Positions 1-9,734 of a DNA stretch of 64,000 nucleotides are shown piece after piece. The translations under genes were made by a program, and so were the position numbers. The stretch's first letter is position 1. The number at the start of each line of letters is the position of its first letter. Origin of the DNA: Pseudocercospora fijiensis CIRAD86 (lineage: Eukaryota; Ascomycota; Dothideomycetes; Mycosphaerellales; Mycosphaerellaceae); NCBI RefSeq assembly GCF_000340215.1, contig NW_006921545.1, positions 126,071 to 190,070 of the forward strand, written 5' to 3'. Under the pieces are notes generated by a model. The model was not told the DNA's origin. It was given only the letters and a program-made list of their open reading frames with translations, and made no database searches.

Positions 1-396
1 AGTTCCTAGAGTTTCTAATCCGAATTAATAAAGTATAGTATAATCGAGAGGAAGGAGGCTCTTATAGTCCGGCTTAACTAGCTATCGATAGTAATAGCTA
101 CTCGGCGAGTATTACGGGGGATCTCCCGAATGTCGTCTAACGTAGCCTCTTTATTCTTTTCGAACATAATACGCTAGGTTGTCGCGCCGAGAAATAGGGG
201 AGGGTAGTTTATAAGATATAGGTATGTCTTCTATATAGACTCCCTTTCGTAGAAGTCTTCCGGAAGACCGTTTATAGCTAGCATTTCGTTTGCTAGTTGC
301 TTAAAGTCTTCGGGGGAGAAATCGGTAGCCTTCAATCCTAGAGCTTCCTTAAGCGTAGCCTATAATAATTAGCTAGACCTCTACGGTTGATTTAAG

Positions 397-485
397 TAGC
401 CGGAATCTATAGCCGGAATCTATAGCCGGAATCTGTAGCCGGAATCTATAGCCGGTAGCTGTAGCCGGCAGCTATAGCCGGCATT
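397..485. repeat. Minisatellite of TAGCCGG-type units
   Basis: About seven tandem copies of a roughly 13-base unit, tagccggaatcta, drifting into tagccggcagcta at the right end. The same TAGCCGGC core recurs near 2410, 3085, 3230, 35712, 40330, 40935 and 41741. It sits inside RIP-mutated DNA and has no coding role that I can see. Confidence 0.7.
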
Positions 486-1282
486 TTAGAAGACGTACCT
501 CTTTCTAGAACGCTATATCTATATTAACTCTCCTCTCTCTTTAAGATTCCCGATACTATTTAGAATAGAGATAGTTCGTAGGCGATAAGTTCCTATCCCC
601 TAGTTTCGGGTATTTTAAGATTAAACCGTAGAAGTTACAGACAATTACTAGTTAACCTTTAAGTCGAGAAGTCGTATAACGGTACAATGCCCCCTCTATA
701 AAGAACTTCTAGAATGTGTCCGTTCGCTCCTTACTCCCCTATCGTATCGAGTACTTCCGGAGTTTATACTCCTTCGAACGTAAGTATAAAGAGAACTATA
801 TCTTATAGACCTATTGATTGAACTGCTTTATATACTCGGGTTTCTAAAGATACGCCTAGCTAGCCTTTTCGAAGATTTCCGGGTTAATACTCGATATTCT
901 TATATCTCCGAACAACCTTCTACTTAGACTCCGTAAAGGTAAGGACTAGGTAGTAGTACCCTATAATAAATTCCTACTACTAGGATTCGGAGAGGATAAA
1001 TCTAGCCCTAATCGTCGTCTAGGACTCGATAGGCTCGAAGGTAAGTATACGACCTTCTCTCGACGTTGTCGCAATCTCGCTCGTATACTAGACTATTTCG
1101 ACTATCGTCTCGTTATTACCCTTCCTAGTATAGCGCCTAGTATATATACAATGTCGGTCGGCATGTTTTAAGGTTTCGTACGGTAAGGTAAGGACTTAGG
1201 AGTAGTAGATATATACTAGTAGCTATAGGGAAACACCCTTTCTTTTATAGCATCGTATCGTTAGGAACAGCTAGGTAGTAAA

Positions 1283-1396
1283 TAGCTAGCTACCTTTTTT
1301 TTTGTTTCCTAGCTACCTAACTACTAGATTTTTTTTCCTAGCTACCCTAGCTAGCCTAACTACTAGAATTTCTTTCCTAGCTACCCTAACTACCTG
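1283..1396. repeat. Tandem repeat of pyrimidine tract plus CTAGCTACC
   Basis: Three imperfect copies of a roughly 40-base unit made of cctagctacc, ctaactacta and a T-rich run. No coding potential is evident. Confidence 0.55.
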
Positions 1397-1439
1397 AATT
1401 TTGCCTTCTATACGGCGGCTCTCTCCTACTAACGGAACC

Positions 1440-2800
1440 GAGCTACTATACCTAACGAATCTAAGCTCGTTTTTAGTCTTAATCTATCCTCTTTCGGTAT
1501 AAGATACTCGACAAGTAAATGCTTAGGCCGAGTCTAACTACGAAACCTAAGACTAACTAACAGCTCTATTAACTAATCCTAATCCTCGAACTCCTTCCGC
1601 TTCTTAGTAAAGACCTTAAAGAGCGCTCGAGCTTCTTCGGGTGCCTACGGAGTAGTCGAGATAAAGCCGTATCGCTAAAATAGGTAATCCTTCGGAGGCT
1701 TATATAGAGATTTAGAGAATTCTAACGCCAACCTATCTTACTAGCAGCTTAGATTCCGGATATAAGCCCTCTCTACCTTAGTAAAGATTTTATATAGTAG
1801 TAGTACTCTACCTTCGAGAAACGCTTTCTATTTAACTATTAGTATCTACCGGCTACGAACGCCGGCTATATATGCCGAGTATAGAATAATTACCTATACC
1901 CCTTCCTCCTATAGTAACACTTCTACCGTCTCTAGATACCTAGCCCCGATCGCATTAATCGCAAGCTACTTTGCCTTTATAGACGCAAAGGCTTCGCTCT
2001 AATACTAATAAAGAAACTTCTACTCTATATCGAGGATATAAAGACGACTAGTCTCGATTCCAATCCTTGCTAGCTTTTCGTAGTAGCTTTAACTATAATT
2101 TTCTAGATTAATAGGACTTATACCTTAGCCCTTTACTAGTATCTCGTCTCTTTAACTATACTCGATCCACTCCTAGCGCTTATCGTCTATAGCGTTAGAC
2201 CCTAAGACTATACCTATTACTAGATCGACGTATAGTATCTCCTCGCTTTTTTTAGTTCCTTTATTCGTAGTATTAAGCTCTGTCGCGGCATCCTAAACTC
2301 TAGTATTATTGTTCTCGGCTATCTAAACATCTCCGTTACTATCGGTCGTATCGATAGAGGTAGCGGCTATAGGTCTAAATACTATTAGTTAACGTATTAA
2401 AGAAAAATATGCCGGCTATAGCTGCCGGCTACGGCTACCGGCTACGGCTGCCGGCTATAGCTGCTAGCTACGGCCGCTAGCTAGATTGACTTACGCTACT
2501 AGAACTTTACGCTCGAAAACTAGCCGTAATTCTTTCCTCCTCTTAGCCTTCTCTTAGGTTGTCTTCTTATTCTAACCTTCACTTTTTTCTATAGGCGCTA
2601 GCTATCGATAGAATGCCTTATTCCGCGCCTTTCTTCTCTTATCCTTAGCTCTTTTATCCTTATCTATCTTGTCCTTTCTCTCGCGGTCTCGTACGGAATT
2701 CTTCTTCGTAGAGTACTCCTCTTTAGTCTTACGCTTTTTAGTTAGACGCTTAGGCAAAACAAACTCGCGGTCTTTAGTTCTATCTTCTATTTAGCGCGCG
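1440..2800 (-). pseudogene. RIP-degraded coding sequence, family unknown
   Basis: Read on the minus strand from about 2790 downwards, one frame stays coherent for about 450 codons, broken almost only by TAG codons of the kind RIP makes from TGG or CAG. The N-terminal part (about 2790-2520) is very lysine/arginine-rich, for example KKRKTKEEYSTKKN. A mixed globular-looking stretch follows (about 2280-1540). A GCCGGC minisatellite lies between the two parts. I do not recognise the family; it could be part of a transposon protein. No start codon or introns can be fixed. Confidence 0.4.
2408..2483. repeat. Minisatellite of TGCCGGCTA units
   Basis: Five to six copies of a 12-13 base unit, tgccggctacgg or tgccggctatag, next to the degraded minus-strand frame. 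It is the reverse complement of the motif seen at 397-485. Confidence 0.65.
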
Positions 2801-2945
2801 GCGCGCTTCTCTTTTACTATTATAAGGGAAAGGGGCGGGGGCGTAGCGTATAGTAGTTATTATTAGTATAGGTATAGAGGAAGAAGTTGAAAGTATAAGA
2901 ATATCGCGAAGCCCTAATTGTTGCCGCCTACGTAACGTTATATAG

Positions 2946-3270
2946 GTAAGCTTTCGCAACTACGGCAACTACGCCCCGGCAATAGCAACTACGCCCTAGT
3001 AACGGCAACTACGCCCTAGCAACGGCAACTACGCCCTAGCAACGGTAATAAAGCGTAGTAAATACAACCTAGTAACTATTATAGCCGGCAATCGTAGCCG
3101 GCAGTCGAATAAGAGTGTCCTTATAGCAAAACTACGCCCTAGTAACGGCAACTACGCCCTAGCAACGGCAACTACGCCCTAGCAACGGCAAAAGAGCGTA
3201 GTAAATGTAATAGAGTTACTATTATAGCCGGCAATCGTAGCCGGTAGTCGAATAAGAGTGTCCTTATAGT
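2946..3270. repeat. Two-level tandem repeat that keeps CA dinucleotides
   Basis: A 20-base unit, caactacgccctagcaacgg, repeats several times. The array plus a following roughly 100-base segment (ending cgaataagagtgtccttata) is itself duplicated with an offset of about 143 bases: cgaataag occurs at 3106 and again at 3249. Each large copy contains atagccggcaatcgtagccgg. The units retain CA dinucleotides although the surrounding DNA has almost none. Confidence 0.75.
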
Positions 3271-3289
3271 AAAACTAATACAGTCTCTA

Positions 3290-3410
3290 GTTTAAACTAG
3301 GAATCTATATAGTTCGAAAAAACTAAACCGGAACTAGGGAGCTAGTTCGCCGCTAAGAAACCAAACTATATACGTTTAGTAGTTCGGAAACCGAACTACT
3401 ACGGGGTCTA
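3290..3410. mobile_element. Partial copy of the 35437-35834 inverted-repeat element
   Basis: The stretch ends at 3410 with an inverted end reading ccgaactactacggggtcta, the reverse complement of the left end of the complete copy at 35437. Similarity extends back through gccgctaagaaa and atatacgttt. The opposite terminus and a target duplication could not be found, so this is a truncated or heavily mutated copy. Confidence 0.6.
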
Positions 3411-5228
3411 TTTAGTATACTAGCGGAAATCGCACTACTACCCTTACTACTACCCTTACTACTACTACGGTCGACCTAGTAACTATAATATATAGCGACG
3501 ACGAGATTACGTTTTCTATAGTTACGTATACTACGGCGCGGACTTCTATATCTTACCGAGTCCGCTATAGTAGGAACTTGCCGGCGTAGCCTATCCTAGC
3601 GCTTTAGGTATTATACGGTTTGCCCGAAAATATAGTAGTTAATACGGGAAGCTAATCGGAGGTAGGCTCGGACTCGGCTCCGCCTAACGCGATAATCTAG
3701 GCTCTAGACTTGTCGTAGTCGCAACACTCCTATACCTATAACCTAAAGGCTTCTCGCTCGACTGCCGTATAGGATATAGCTAATTCTAATAATAACCGGA
3801 GCGTTTGCCGACTTCTAAGTCCTTCGCTTACTTAATAGGCTATCTCGAATTTTGTCTACTATAGACTTTATAAGGCTTTAAGAGGTCTAGACGAGAGGTA
3901 TGCTCGACGTACGATAGAAGGTTATAGGCTCTCGTAGCAGCTAATAGGGACCTCGTAATAGCGGCAAAGGAAGCCGTTTGTATTAGATATGCGAGCTTAG
4001 TAACTATAATAACTCTCTAAACTATACGCGCCGGGCAGCACTAGCTTTATTACTACTACTACTACCGACTACCGAGTCCGAAAGCTAGGTTAGCTTCCCT
4101 TTAAGATTACCCTCCGCCTCGTAGGCCGATTCTATAACGCCGTTACTACTGCCGATATAACGTTCCGGTAGCACAACCTACCGAGTACGATAAATCTCTT
4201 TTAGGGCCTTCTTAAGATATTACGAGACAGATATAGCAACGAGGGGATAGCTTTAGTATCTCACTAATATAGTAATAAGCTATTCCTAGTAGTACCGGAT
4301 GCACCTTTAAATAGTAATACTATCGCGCCTATCGCTTAGTAGCCGGATTATAGACTACGCGCGGGTATAAGTATAGGGAGATGCAAGGACAAATAACACT
4401 GCTCGCATAGTTATTGCTATTGCCTTTTACATGTCCGGCTCCCTTCTATAACATCGAAATTTAGTTATCTGCATTTCAAAAGGCGGCCTACAAGAGCTTT
4501 GCATCTAAACACATATAGACATGAGTTTCACGCAAATGGCTCTAGGGCTATACCGAATCTTAGCTGCGTGCCTTCGACTCCCCTCTCTACTGTTCTATCT
4601 GTGTTAGCAACTCTACGATAATCAATCAAAAGCGACGACAGCGATCATAACAACCAAGCCATCCCAATCGGCAATCCACGACCATCCGCTTCCTGCGATC
4701 CTACGATCATCGAGTGCTCCTGCTCCTCAGCAAGGAATTCAATTCCCATAGCACCACACAAACCCGACGCCCGTTGGACCATCCACCATCATGGCAGTAG
4801 CATGAGACGTACGAGCCCAGTGTCCTGGCGTCGCACCACAGAAACGAAGACAGAGGCGGAGGAGAAGATGGAGAGGGAGGCGGAGATGGAGGGCGAGGCG
4901 CAGCCAATGCTACAAACACAGTAAGAGTGAGAAACAGAGAGCGACTTGACATCGGCGGACAGAGTGTTAACAGCCAGCGAGACCACGCGTCCAGAGCCAC
5001 GACGTGGAAGGCAAGAAAAGTTTGGACAACAAGACGGGCGCTCAAACAATTCAGATCGGAAGATATTTGTAGTGTGGTTATGATTGATCTGCGGAGGCGA
5101 TAGGAGGAGCTGCGGTATCAGACTACATTTCTCAGATCGAACGATATGGGATTTCTTCTCGTCTGCAGCACATTGTAGCCTGCCAGTCCCCTTCTCAGGA
5201 TTGCCGAGAGAACTCCCCAAGTCTGGAC

Positions 5229-5630
5229 ATGATATCAGCTCGTGTGCTGCCTACGAAAGACCCAACCATATGTGTAGATCCAGGACAACGAGCCACTCCA
5301 CGGCGGCTAGATGTGCTGCCGCCACAATACTCTTTTGAAGCTTTGCTGGCTGGAACCACCATGCTGACGGGCATTCCTGTCGTGAACATGGCGCGACTCA
5401 TGAACATCTCATATGCATGCCTTGGAATCGGTAAATTGAATGGGGGAAATGTCGACAAGTCTTGCACGAAAGATGATATCAACGTCAAACATGAAGCTGG
5501 TATGAAGAAAGCACGTCAAGTGTCGTGCCTACAAAGCGTTCCCAGGATCTCGATGGCGGACGAGTCGGATTCGGGAATGAGGCGCAGACGACGTTCTGAT
5601 CGACACAGGAGAGGAAGTGCATACATTTGA
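5229..5630 (+). CDS. Candidate hypothetical protein, 133 aa
   Basis: An ATG-initiated frame of 133 codons. The first 90 or so residues have mixed globular composition (segments such as GTTMLTGIPVVNMARLMN), and the tail is arginine-rich. No signal peptide or known motif is visible. The opposite strand is also open over 5195-5488, so the coding strand is uncertain, and a split gene with introns is possible. I do not recognise a family. Confidence 0.25.
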   Translation: MISARVLPTKDPTICVDPGQRATPRRLDVLPPQYSFEALLAGTTMLTGIPVVNMARLMNISYACLGIGKLNGGNVDKSCTKDDINVKHEAGMKKARQVSCLQSVPRISMADESDSGMRRRRRSDRHRRGSAYI

Positions 5631-6563
5631 TCCCGCAATCCGGCGTACACTCGACATGTGTTCTGGGAACTTCGCAGCAGAGGTGTCAAGGAAAGACGGG
5701 GGGAGGGAGTTCTGATTGAAGTGAGAGGCCTCGTGCCGCCGCTGAAGAAAGCGGAGGCGGAGCCATGCGCTTTGGTGCGCTTCATCGATGGCAGGCAGGC
5801 TGGGCAAGCGCGAACACCCACCAACAGGCAACTTCACATTTATGATTCCACAAATGAGTTGACCTGACCCACGAATTTCACGATCCAGAAGCAATGCCTG
5901 CACGAACGCGATACATCTCGCTCTCACAGATGCGGGCAGGAGTTGTTCTTGCCTTTTTCTCACTCGATCAGAAGCGCAGCAGTATGCACCTGCGAGCGAT
6001 CCGCGGAGTGTTTTCATCGATGAGGACAGAGACACGCCCCATCCAGGAGACCACCTTGCCGGACTCGCCAATCTTGTGTGCCATCTGGTCGCGAGCGCCG
6101 TCTACGCCCGGCTTCGCTGCACAAGTTCAGTACTGCGATTGTCACGTTCTCCAGGTCGGCCTCTACAGGCATGGGTTGCTTGCGGGCAGCCATGTGCCCC
6201 TTTTCCGTATCTCGGTAGCAGCCTGTTGTGGGCCTCTCCGTGCAATCCTCTTCTACCATCGACAAACATCGGACCCTTCCGACGTTTATCCTCCAATGTG
6301 CCTTTGCGACATCCTTCAGCTCCAGAATCGCTCTTTGCGAGTGGTCATTCGTCGAAGCTTCGCAGGGGATCTGTCATCTTGACGCAGAAATCCATGCCAT
6401 CGAATCGCAGCGCTCGAGGGTGTGAGAGACGTTCGCCGGCCAGTGTCAATCCGCACTTTGGAAGCATGCTGGCACCAAGGCCATGTGAGCTTCCAGATCG
6501 TGATTACAGGAACAGCTGTATTCAGGATCGCAGCGTCTGCACAATCTTCACGCGGCATACATC

Positions 6564-6932
6564 ATGAGCGATCTCGCTGGGCCGCTAAAGAAAGTTCAAA
6601 GTCTGGAGACGGACGGGCCAAAGACTGCTGGGTGGAAGCCGGAAGTAAGCATGGGAGAACAAGAGAGTGCTTCCGCGTTGCTTTCTCCTCCCATCGTCTC
6701 AACCTCCGAGGGTACCAATGGCTGCTTCAATGGGCCCATGGCTGCTCCAACAACACTGGCGAAAGCAATCTCGAAAACCGGCAACAACATCAAAGCACCC
6801 AAGAACACCACTGACACCCGGCAAAGGCGCCAGAAAAGGAACCAAGCCACGATAAGAGAGAAGAAGGTCACAAGAAATGGCTGGCTTGGTTGGAGTCGGT
6901 CCGCTGGATTGCACATCAGCGTGACTGGGTGA
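6564..6932 (+). CDS. Candidate hypothetical protein, 122 aa, possibly a first exon
   Basis: ATG in a fair context (catcATGAGC) opens 122 codons ending at TGA 6930-6932. The product is polar, rich in lysine, threonine and serine, with basic stretches near residues 85-105 and no membrane segment. The stop overlaps a possible 5' splice site (GTGAGC at 6929), so the frame may continue into a downstream exon around 7026-7190, where a charged frame (DLADRLVNVLSKAEQNFLDF) is open; I could not find an acceptor that joins the frames. The opposite strand also has a long hydrophobic-looking frame (6596-7129), so strand is not certain. Confidence 0.3.
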   Translation: MSDLAGPLKKVQSLETDGPKTAGWKPEVSMGEQESASALLSPPIVSTSEGTNGCFNGPMAAPTTLAKAISKTGNNIKAPKNTTDTRQRRQKRNQATIREKKVTRNGWLGWSRSAGLHISVTG

Positions 6933-7031
6933 GCTCGCTCTAGCCTTGCCTGATCCTGCCGCACTGTGGCTATGCCAAATGGACCTGCGCCGAGGGTTGA
7001 CATCCTTCTACAATAACCGCAAAAGGACCTT

Positions 7032-7350
7032 GCTGACCGCCTTGTCAACGTCCTTAGTAAAGCCGAGCAGAACTTCCTAGACTTTCTCGAGCATCTTAGG
7101 CGAAAGGAGGGCACCAAATCAGAATTCAACGATGACGCTGACGATGAAGCAGAGGGTCGTTTTGGCAGCGCTGAGGCTGGGTTTCTATACTAGCCATATC
7201 GAGAACCTTGCTCGAGACCTTGTCAACGTCTTCGTTGAGTGCTAGCCGAACATTCCAGACTTTCTCAAGTGTATCAAGCCAAGGAGGGCAGTTCAACGAT
7301 GACACTGACGACGAGGCAGAGGGTCGTTTTGGCAGCGCTCAGGGTGGTTT
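7032..7350. repeat. Tandem duplication, period about 170-178 bases
   Basis: 7032-7181 and 7211-7348 are diverged direct copies: cttgtcaacg occurs at 7041 and 7219, and gggtcgttttggcagcgct at 7154 and 7321. The offset falls from 178 to 167 across the unit, so an indel of about 11 bases separates the copies. A third short echo (ttttggcagtgctgatg) follows. Frames are disrupted by stops in the second copy. Confidence 0.75.
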
Positions 7351-7625
7351 TGGCAGTGCTGATGACACCTGATTGGGGCGTTGATGCTGATGGTTGCGCC
7401 GACGCTGCTCCAGATAAGCATGGCGACACCAATGATACATGCTGCTTGTTCATATTGAGTCCGGAGGTCCGTTATGCTATGGCAAGCATCGGGCGCGTTG
7501 CGAGCATCCCAAGACTGTCGCAGCAGTTCCTCCATACCAGCACGCTCCTGTCACGGCAGCAAAGGGACTGGAATATGAGCGCAAGTCTGCTCGAAACTAT
7601 TCGCCATTAGCCCTATAAGGTGCTT

Positions 7626-8668
7626 CTCGATTATGCGATCTCGGCAAGGGAGTTGAGAGATAGTATTAGTATAATTGTTAATAGAAAACTAGTGCTGCGA
7701 ATAGTAGTAGTCGTATTAGTTAGTAGTTTTAGTTTTAGTAGAAGTAGAAGTATATAGCAAAGATATACTACGCTATATAGAGCTAGTAACTCGGCGCTTT
7801 CGTTTTCGATAGGCAATCGAGCCGGGAGTAGGATATAGTATAAGAGGACCTCCGCTTTAAATTAGTTTTATTAATAGTGTAATTTCGAATACTTGTCGAA
7901 TTATCTACTACTTTCTATCTTAAGATACCTCTAAGAAGATAGAACTTCTCTAGGGTCTAGAAAGACGTTATTAGTACGTATTATCTACTACCGCTAGGAT
8001 AGTATTAGTTATAACTAGGGTATAGCTAGGAATCGATTACTATAGCTAGACTATATACTTTCGAGTACGGATTATATAAAAGGATTAGTAGTAGAGTAGA
8101 TAACTAAGGAGAGCTTATATAGTAAAACTATAGTTAGTTAAGCTTACGGTAAATAGAAGGAATTTTAATATTAGTCTAATTACGTATATCTAACCTAAAC
8201 TAACCTAAACGCCGCTATAGCTAGTATCTAGTATATACTCGACGAACTTAAGCGAGAACTTTCGCTTCCTCTCTCTTTAGTATACTATCGACGTTTTTCC
8301 TTACTTACTCGTACCTAAAACGATTTAGTAGTATACTCCCTAAGTTTCTTTATATAGAATTAGTCCTACTTTTATAGATTCTCGAGAATATACGTTATAA
8401 AAACTTTTTTTTCCGATCGCGACGATCCTATCGATAGGATCCTTAGGATCCTCGGGATCGTATATTAGTAAGCGAGGATAAGTAGCGCGTTAAATATAGT
8501 AGTAATATAGAAGTTTATAAAGGGATATTTCTAAAGTCTTACAAATTTACTACGTTATAGATAGGCTAGAGATCGCGGCTCTATAAGGTAGAGAGTTCCT
8601 AATAGTATTTCGGGGTTATTTTAAGTTTATCGAGGAGATTAGGAGCTTCTAGTTACTCTTATATAGGT
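7626..8668. repeat. RIP-mutated sequence, no element recognised
   Basis: Strong CA/TG depletion starts at about 7626. No terminal repeat, reverse transcriptase or transposase motif was found before the Copia element begins at 8674. It is presumably older repeat DNA into which the Copia element inserted. Confidence 0.6.
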
Positions 8669-8673
8669 CCTCG

Positions 8674-9733
8674 TATTATAGATAAGCGGTAAACCGATAG
8701 AATTGCTTACTATTTAAACAAAGAACTTACTAGCTACTTATATACCCTAGCGCTAAGCTATCTCCGTTTTAGCCCCTTCCTAGTTAAACGTAAGTAGTAG
8801 AGGCAGGCACAATACGTACCTTCTACTATCGGATCTTTAACTGACTGTGCCTGCTTACTACTCCTTGCGTTAGCAAGGGTCTAAGGACAAAAGTTAGCCG
8901 TTGTAAGCTGCGTTCCTTATAGTTTTAGAGTATATATATCTAACGCTATACAATATACTAGAATCGAATTCAAGGTTCTATACTATATTGCGAAGTGTTT
9001 CCGACTGCAAGGAAGAAGTTCAAAGAGATAGGTTAGAAGATATCGATATAATAAGATAGCCGTACAGCGTGTGTATCTAGATTGCGCCCGGGTTAGCAGC
9101 TAGTACTTAGCGCAATTAGCGTAGCTAGCCCTCTCCTGCGACATTTTATCTTAACCTAGGCAAAGTAATACTTAAACATCCGGAGCTTAGCAAGTAGGCA
9201 ATTCTTAACGACCTCCGATAGTTCAATCTCCGATTTCTATATAGCAATATCGTTATCTAAAGCGCATCCGGACGCCATTCGTATAGCGTTTCTTACGAAG
9301 GGCTGTTTTGTAATTTTCATTCGTCTGCCTTTAGAGATATAGTACGCTTTATATAGAGAGATGTATGTATTAAAGTCGTGCCTAGGTGCGATTCTAATAT
9401 GACTTTTGATAAAAATGCGTAGTTATTATACTACACTCCTATATACAACAACGTATAAGGCTCAACCTATAGGATTTACGACATTTGTCCTTAGGCTCTT
9501 TATAGAAGACTTCTTCTAGCCGCTAAACCAGATATAGAAGAAAGTAATAGCAACTAAGATAATGTAGAAGGTGTACACAAAGCGGAAGAAGTCACTATAA
9601 AGAGCCTAAGAAGGAGGTAGGCGCTAAGAATTATAAGCTATTACTAAGCCGTAAGTAAATAGTCTTTTAACTTCCTTCTCCTCCTCTTACTTATAAATTT
9701 AACTAGCCTCGTATATTCTCTAGTATTCTAATA
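8674..9733 (-). repeat. 3' LTR of the Copia element, interrupted
   Basis: This is the LTR downstream of RNase H in element orientation. It begins tattatagataag and ends attctaata. Removing 8758-9620 plus one copy of gcgctaag leaves 189 bp, the same length as the other LTR. A purine-rich tract on the minus strand (agtagaggga, just inside 9734) adjoins it, as expected for a polypurine tract. Confidence 0.85.
8758..9620. mobile_element. Non-autonomous DNA transposon, hAT-like, 863 bp
   Basis: It is flanked by a perfect 8-bp duplication, gcgctaag, at 8750-8757 and 9621-9628, and splits the Copia LTR exactly. The ends are imperfect inverted repeats: left ctatctccgttttag, right (reverse complement) ctacctccttcttag. 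Near the left end 8792-8811 and 8846-8862 form a hairpin. A second inverted pair lies at about 9490-9518 and 9585-9612 (ccttaggctctttatag type). No transposase frame is visible. An 8-bp duplication fits hAT, but the ends do not show the usual hAT termini. Unlike its host it keeps many CA and TG steps, so it probably arrived after the Copia copy had been mutated. Confidence 0.8.
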
Positions 9734-9734
9734 C

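Larger units (their letters stand above)
1..4377. repeat. RIP-saturated repeat block A
   Basis: CA and TG dinucleotides are nearly absent over most of this stretch while CG is frequent, and TA steps dominate (ctatag, tagta). This is what CpA-to-TpA repeat-induced point mutation leaves behind. Composition turns ordinary abruptly at about 4378. The block contains minisatellites, a partial inverted-repeat element and degraded minus-strand reading frames listed separately. I found no recognisable reverse transcriptase or transposase core in 1-1440 or 3420-4377; part of 3420-4377 has a fairly open minus-strand frame interrupted mainly by TAG, but no family is recognisable. Confidence 0.85.
4378..7625. 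other. Non-RIP island 1, no gene firmly resolved
   Basis: Composition is balanced, with normal CA and TG content, from about 4378 to 7625 and sharp edges on both sides. Open frames exist on both strands but most are short and overlapping. Apart from the two candidates listed separately, 4378-5228, 5631-6563 and 7351-7625 hold nothing I can call. The right third contains a tandem duplication. Degenerate gene remnants are likely. Confidence 0.6.

Noticed and set aside
6596..7129. 177-codon minus-strand frame with hydrophobic segments
   Set aside because: It overlaps the plus-strand candidate at 6564 and runs into the tandem duplication; hydrophobic runs can arise as antisense of polar codons. 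Kept only as an alternative strand reading.
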